This document shows positions 62,632 to 64,000 of a stretch of 64,000 bases of DNA, one piece after another. Location of the stretch: NCBI RefSeq assembly GCF_000725625.1, contig NZ_JOHS01000042.1, forward strand, positions 1-64,000, read 5' to 3'. The DNA is from Streptomyces sp. NRRL F-6676. Lineage in GTDB: Bacteria; Actinomycetota; Actinomycetes; Streptomycetales; Streptomycetaceae. Numbering within the stretch: position 1 is the first letter of the stretch; each line of letters starts with the position of its first letter. The translations under genes were made by a program, and so were the position numbers. The notes under the pieces are model-generated. The model made no database searches. It saw only the letters and a list, made by a program, of their open reading frames with translations, and was not told where the DNA came from.

Positions 62632-63318
62632 ATGGACCACAAGAACCTCATCGGCCACGACGGCGCCGTCCACGAGGGCCTGCTCAACAGCCACACCGGC
62701 TTCATGATTGACGTGGCCTGCAACGCGGGCCGGTACTCCGTCGTCCACCCCTACGAGAAGCTCGACCCGGCGCGCGTCACCGACGCTCCCCTGTCCTGTC
62801 CTGCTTGCGTCGCCGCGAACTCCCCCGCCAGCACGCAGCTGCACCGCGGAAGAGTCGCCCAGCGGTACGCCGAAGACGTCCTCGCCCTCGCCGACACCCG
62901 CGGATGCCCGCCCGCCCAAGACGACGAAGGGCTCCGACTGGCCTTCGTGGCACTCGCGACAGAGAACCCGCCGCCCCAGACCCTGTACGCGCTGATCAGA
63001 GAGCACGTAACCGACATGCTGACTGATCGCGCCCTGGCCGTTCCGGAAGGGGTCCCGCAGGTCCTCGTGCCCTACAAGCGGTACACCGGCGGCACAGTCC
63101 AGGCCCCCGTCGGCCCTGGGGACCGCCTCATGCACTACAGCGCCGCTGGCGGGTACTTTCAGTACGTCTGGGTCGATGGGCTCGATGAGTCTCCGGACGG
63201 AATCGTCGTCACGGTCCACGAGAAGGACCGGCGTCCGGTCACGTACTCGGCGCGCGAGGTCAGCCAGCGGTACTCGAAGCTCGACCGGGCGGCACCGCTG
63301 CCGCCGAGCGGTGGGTGA
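62632..63318 (+). CDS. Hypothetical protein, 228 aa
   Basis: The ATG at 62632 has only a weak GAGAAG site. Residues 25-70 hold DVACNAGRYSVVHPYEKL and CPACVAA, a possible zinc pair. The helical middle (about 75-130) is followed by a beta-rich C-terminal 90 residues (YFQYVWVDGL, GIVVTVHEKDRRPVTYSAREV). No family recognised. It is probably in the motif A copy 9 unit. Confidence 0.65.
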   Translation: MDHKNLIGHDGAVHEGLLNSHTGFMIDVACNAGRYSVVHPYEKLDPARVTDAPLSCPACVAANSPASTQLHRGRVAQRYAEDVLALADTRGCPPAQDDEGLRLAFVALATENPPPQTLYALIREHVTDMLTDRALAVPEGVPQVLVPYKRYTGGTVQAPVGPGDRLMHYSAAGGYFQYVWVDGLDESPDGIVVTVHEKDRRPVTYSAREVSQRYSKLDRAAPLPPSGG

Positions 63319-63630
63319 GCGAAGCTGACGGCTGCGACCTGCCCTCAACCCGCCCTGAGACAGGCCGGACACGCACCGTCGCGGCTGCCCCCGCCCCTCA
63401 CCCGCAGGTGTTCACCGGGCTAGCGCTCGTCCCTCAAAGCCAGGTCCCCACCGCGATGGCCTGAGCCAGTTCAGGTTTCACCCGCAGCCCGCGCCGGGAT
63501 GCCCTCGCCTCAGCACCGCGACGGATGCACCCCACAACCGCCCTGCCGCCCAGCTGACCCTCTCTTTTCAGACGCTGCGCCGCGCCGTCGCCCCGCCGCC
63601 GTATCACCCGACTCCGGAAGCGCCCACACC
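63319..63630. other. Intergenic stretch with no gene seen
   Basis: About 310 bp between the 228-aa gene and the partial gene at 63631. I see no convincing frame, promoter motif A or B, or long inverted repeat in it. Confidence 0.4.
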
Positions 63631-64000
63631 ATGACCACCGACAGTCCGCACGTCGCCTACCTGGCCCCTTCCGATCCGGCCCGCCCCCAGCCCGGCCGAG
63701 CCAACGACGAGGAGGCCGACCGCTCCGAGAACGCGGTCCTGACCGCCTACCTCTTCCACCTGACGGCCAAGGGACACCGTGTCCTGCGGCACCGCGTCGT
63801 CACGGATCCCGTCCTGGCGTCCACCGACCTCTTCGACGCGACTGCCGGAGAGGTGGTGATGGCCTGTCACCGATCGCACTACCCCGCGCTCATCGCCGCG
63901 TACGGCGTGATCAGCGACTGCGCGCGGCTCTTCTCCCCGGCCCGCCGCGCACTGCTATTCACCGCCGAGCCGGGCCCGGTCGCCAAGGAGTTCCTGTCCC
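63631..64000 (+). CDS. Hypothetical protein, 5' part only, runs off the window
   Basis: From ATG 63631 the frame stays open to the end of the window (123 codons). It begins MTTDSPHVAYLAPSD and continues through an acidic helix and GHRVLRHRVVTDPVLASTDLFDATAGEVVMACHRSHYPAL. Third positions are G/C-rich, supporting coding. No clear ribosome site or family recognised. The C-terminus is outside the window. Confidence 0.6.
   Translation, partial: MTTDSPHVAYLAPSDPARPQPGRANDEEADRSENAVLTAYLFHLTAKGHRVLRHRVVTDPVLASTDLFDATAGEVVMACHRSHYPALIAAYGVISDCARLFSPARRALLFTAEPGPVAKEFLS

Noticed and set aside
1..64000. Integrase, transposase, tRNA attachment site or inverted terminal repeat
   Set aside because: I looked for recombinase motifs and tRNA-like ends and saw none, so there is no evidence in the window for an integrated element or a plasmid end.

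Overview
The window is very GC-rich, uses G/C at third codon positions and GTG starts, and carries actinobacterial markers: a WhiB-like protein, an HU with a lysine-rich tail, and TcpC/TcpE-type conjugation proteins. It reads as part of a large conjugative plasmid, or less likely an integrative element, of Streptomyces or a close relative. I see no rRNA, tRNA, integrase, transposase, CRISPR array or ordinary metabolic operon.

Layout. 0-5.4 kb: small unknown genes, a 12-bp tandem repeat, three GAGAAATC hairpins, and a leftward lipoprotein gene followed by an apparently frameshifted gene. 5.4-10.7 kb: a leftward operon with overlapping ends, encoding a WhiB-like protein and several membrane proteins. 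10.8-11.6 kb: a divergent GntR-type regulator behind a 35-bp palindrome. 12.3-18.3 kb: a candidate replication region, with a winged-helix/zinc-ribbon protein, many CCCCTTGACC iterons, large palindromes, noncoding repeat modules and an embedded HicA-type toxin-antitoxin pair. 18.4-35.8 kb: a sigma-factor-like gene, then the type IV secretion (T4SS) operon (TcpC-like, TcpE-like, VirB4-like, VirB6-like, and a cell-wall hydrolase with three catalytic domains), then the coupling ATPase, a replication-relaxation family protein, a ParB-like protein and a DUF4417-like protein. 35.8-41.6 kb: an operon of two large proteins sharing an N-terminal tag; one ends in a PI3/4-kinase/HipA-like fold and the other in an ADP-ribosyltransferase-like (ART) domain. 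41.7-64 kb: short accessory units, including a GP88-like protein, an array of DNA-binding modules, an ADP-ribosylglycohydrolase/protein-phosphatase fusion, HU, a PP-loop (PAPS-reductase-like) protein, two N6-adenine methylase homologues, an acetyltransferase and a DUF4007 protein.

Two dispersed regulatory signatures tie the window together. Motif A (TTGCKT, exactly 17 bp, TA-N-N-N-T, with conserved spacer text TTTCAATGTG) occurs nine times and heads most accessory units; it looks like a sigma-70 promoter with a built-in operator. Motif B (TGTCAC, exactly 21 bp, YGTAGC, with the second block inside CACCTGTAGCAGGTG in the best copies) occurs five times. It precedes the lipoprotein, the candidate replication gene, the T4SS operon, the coupling-protein operon and the tagged-effector operon.

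The most interesting proposal is that the tagged kinase-like and ART-like proteins are effectors made with, and perhaps sent through, the conjugation machine, while the glycohydrolase-phosphatase fusion encodes the two opposite chemistries. That is inference from domain motifs and gene order. A second candidate is a spread-out set of nucleic-acid modification genes (PP-loop protein, methylases, DUF4007). All family names come from reading motifs by eye; no database search was run.
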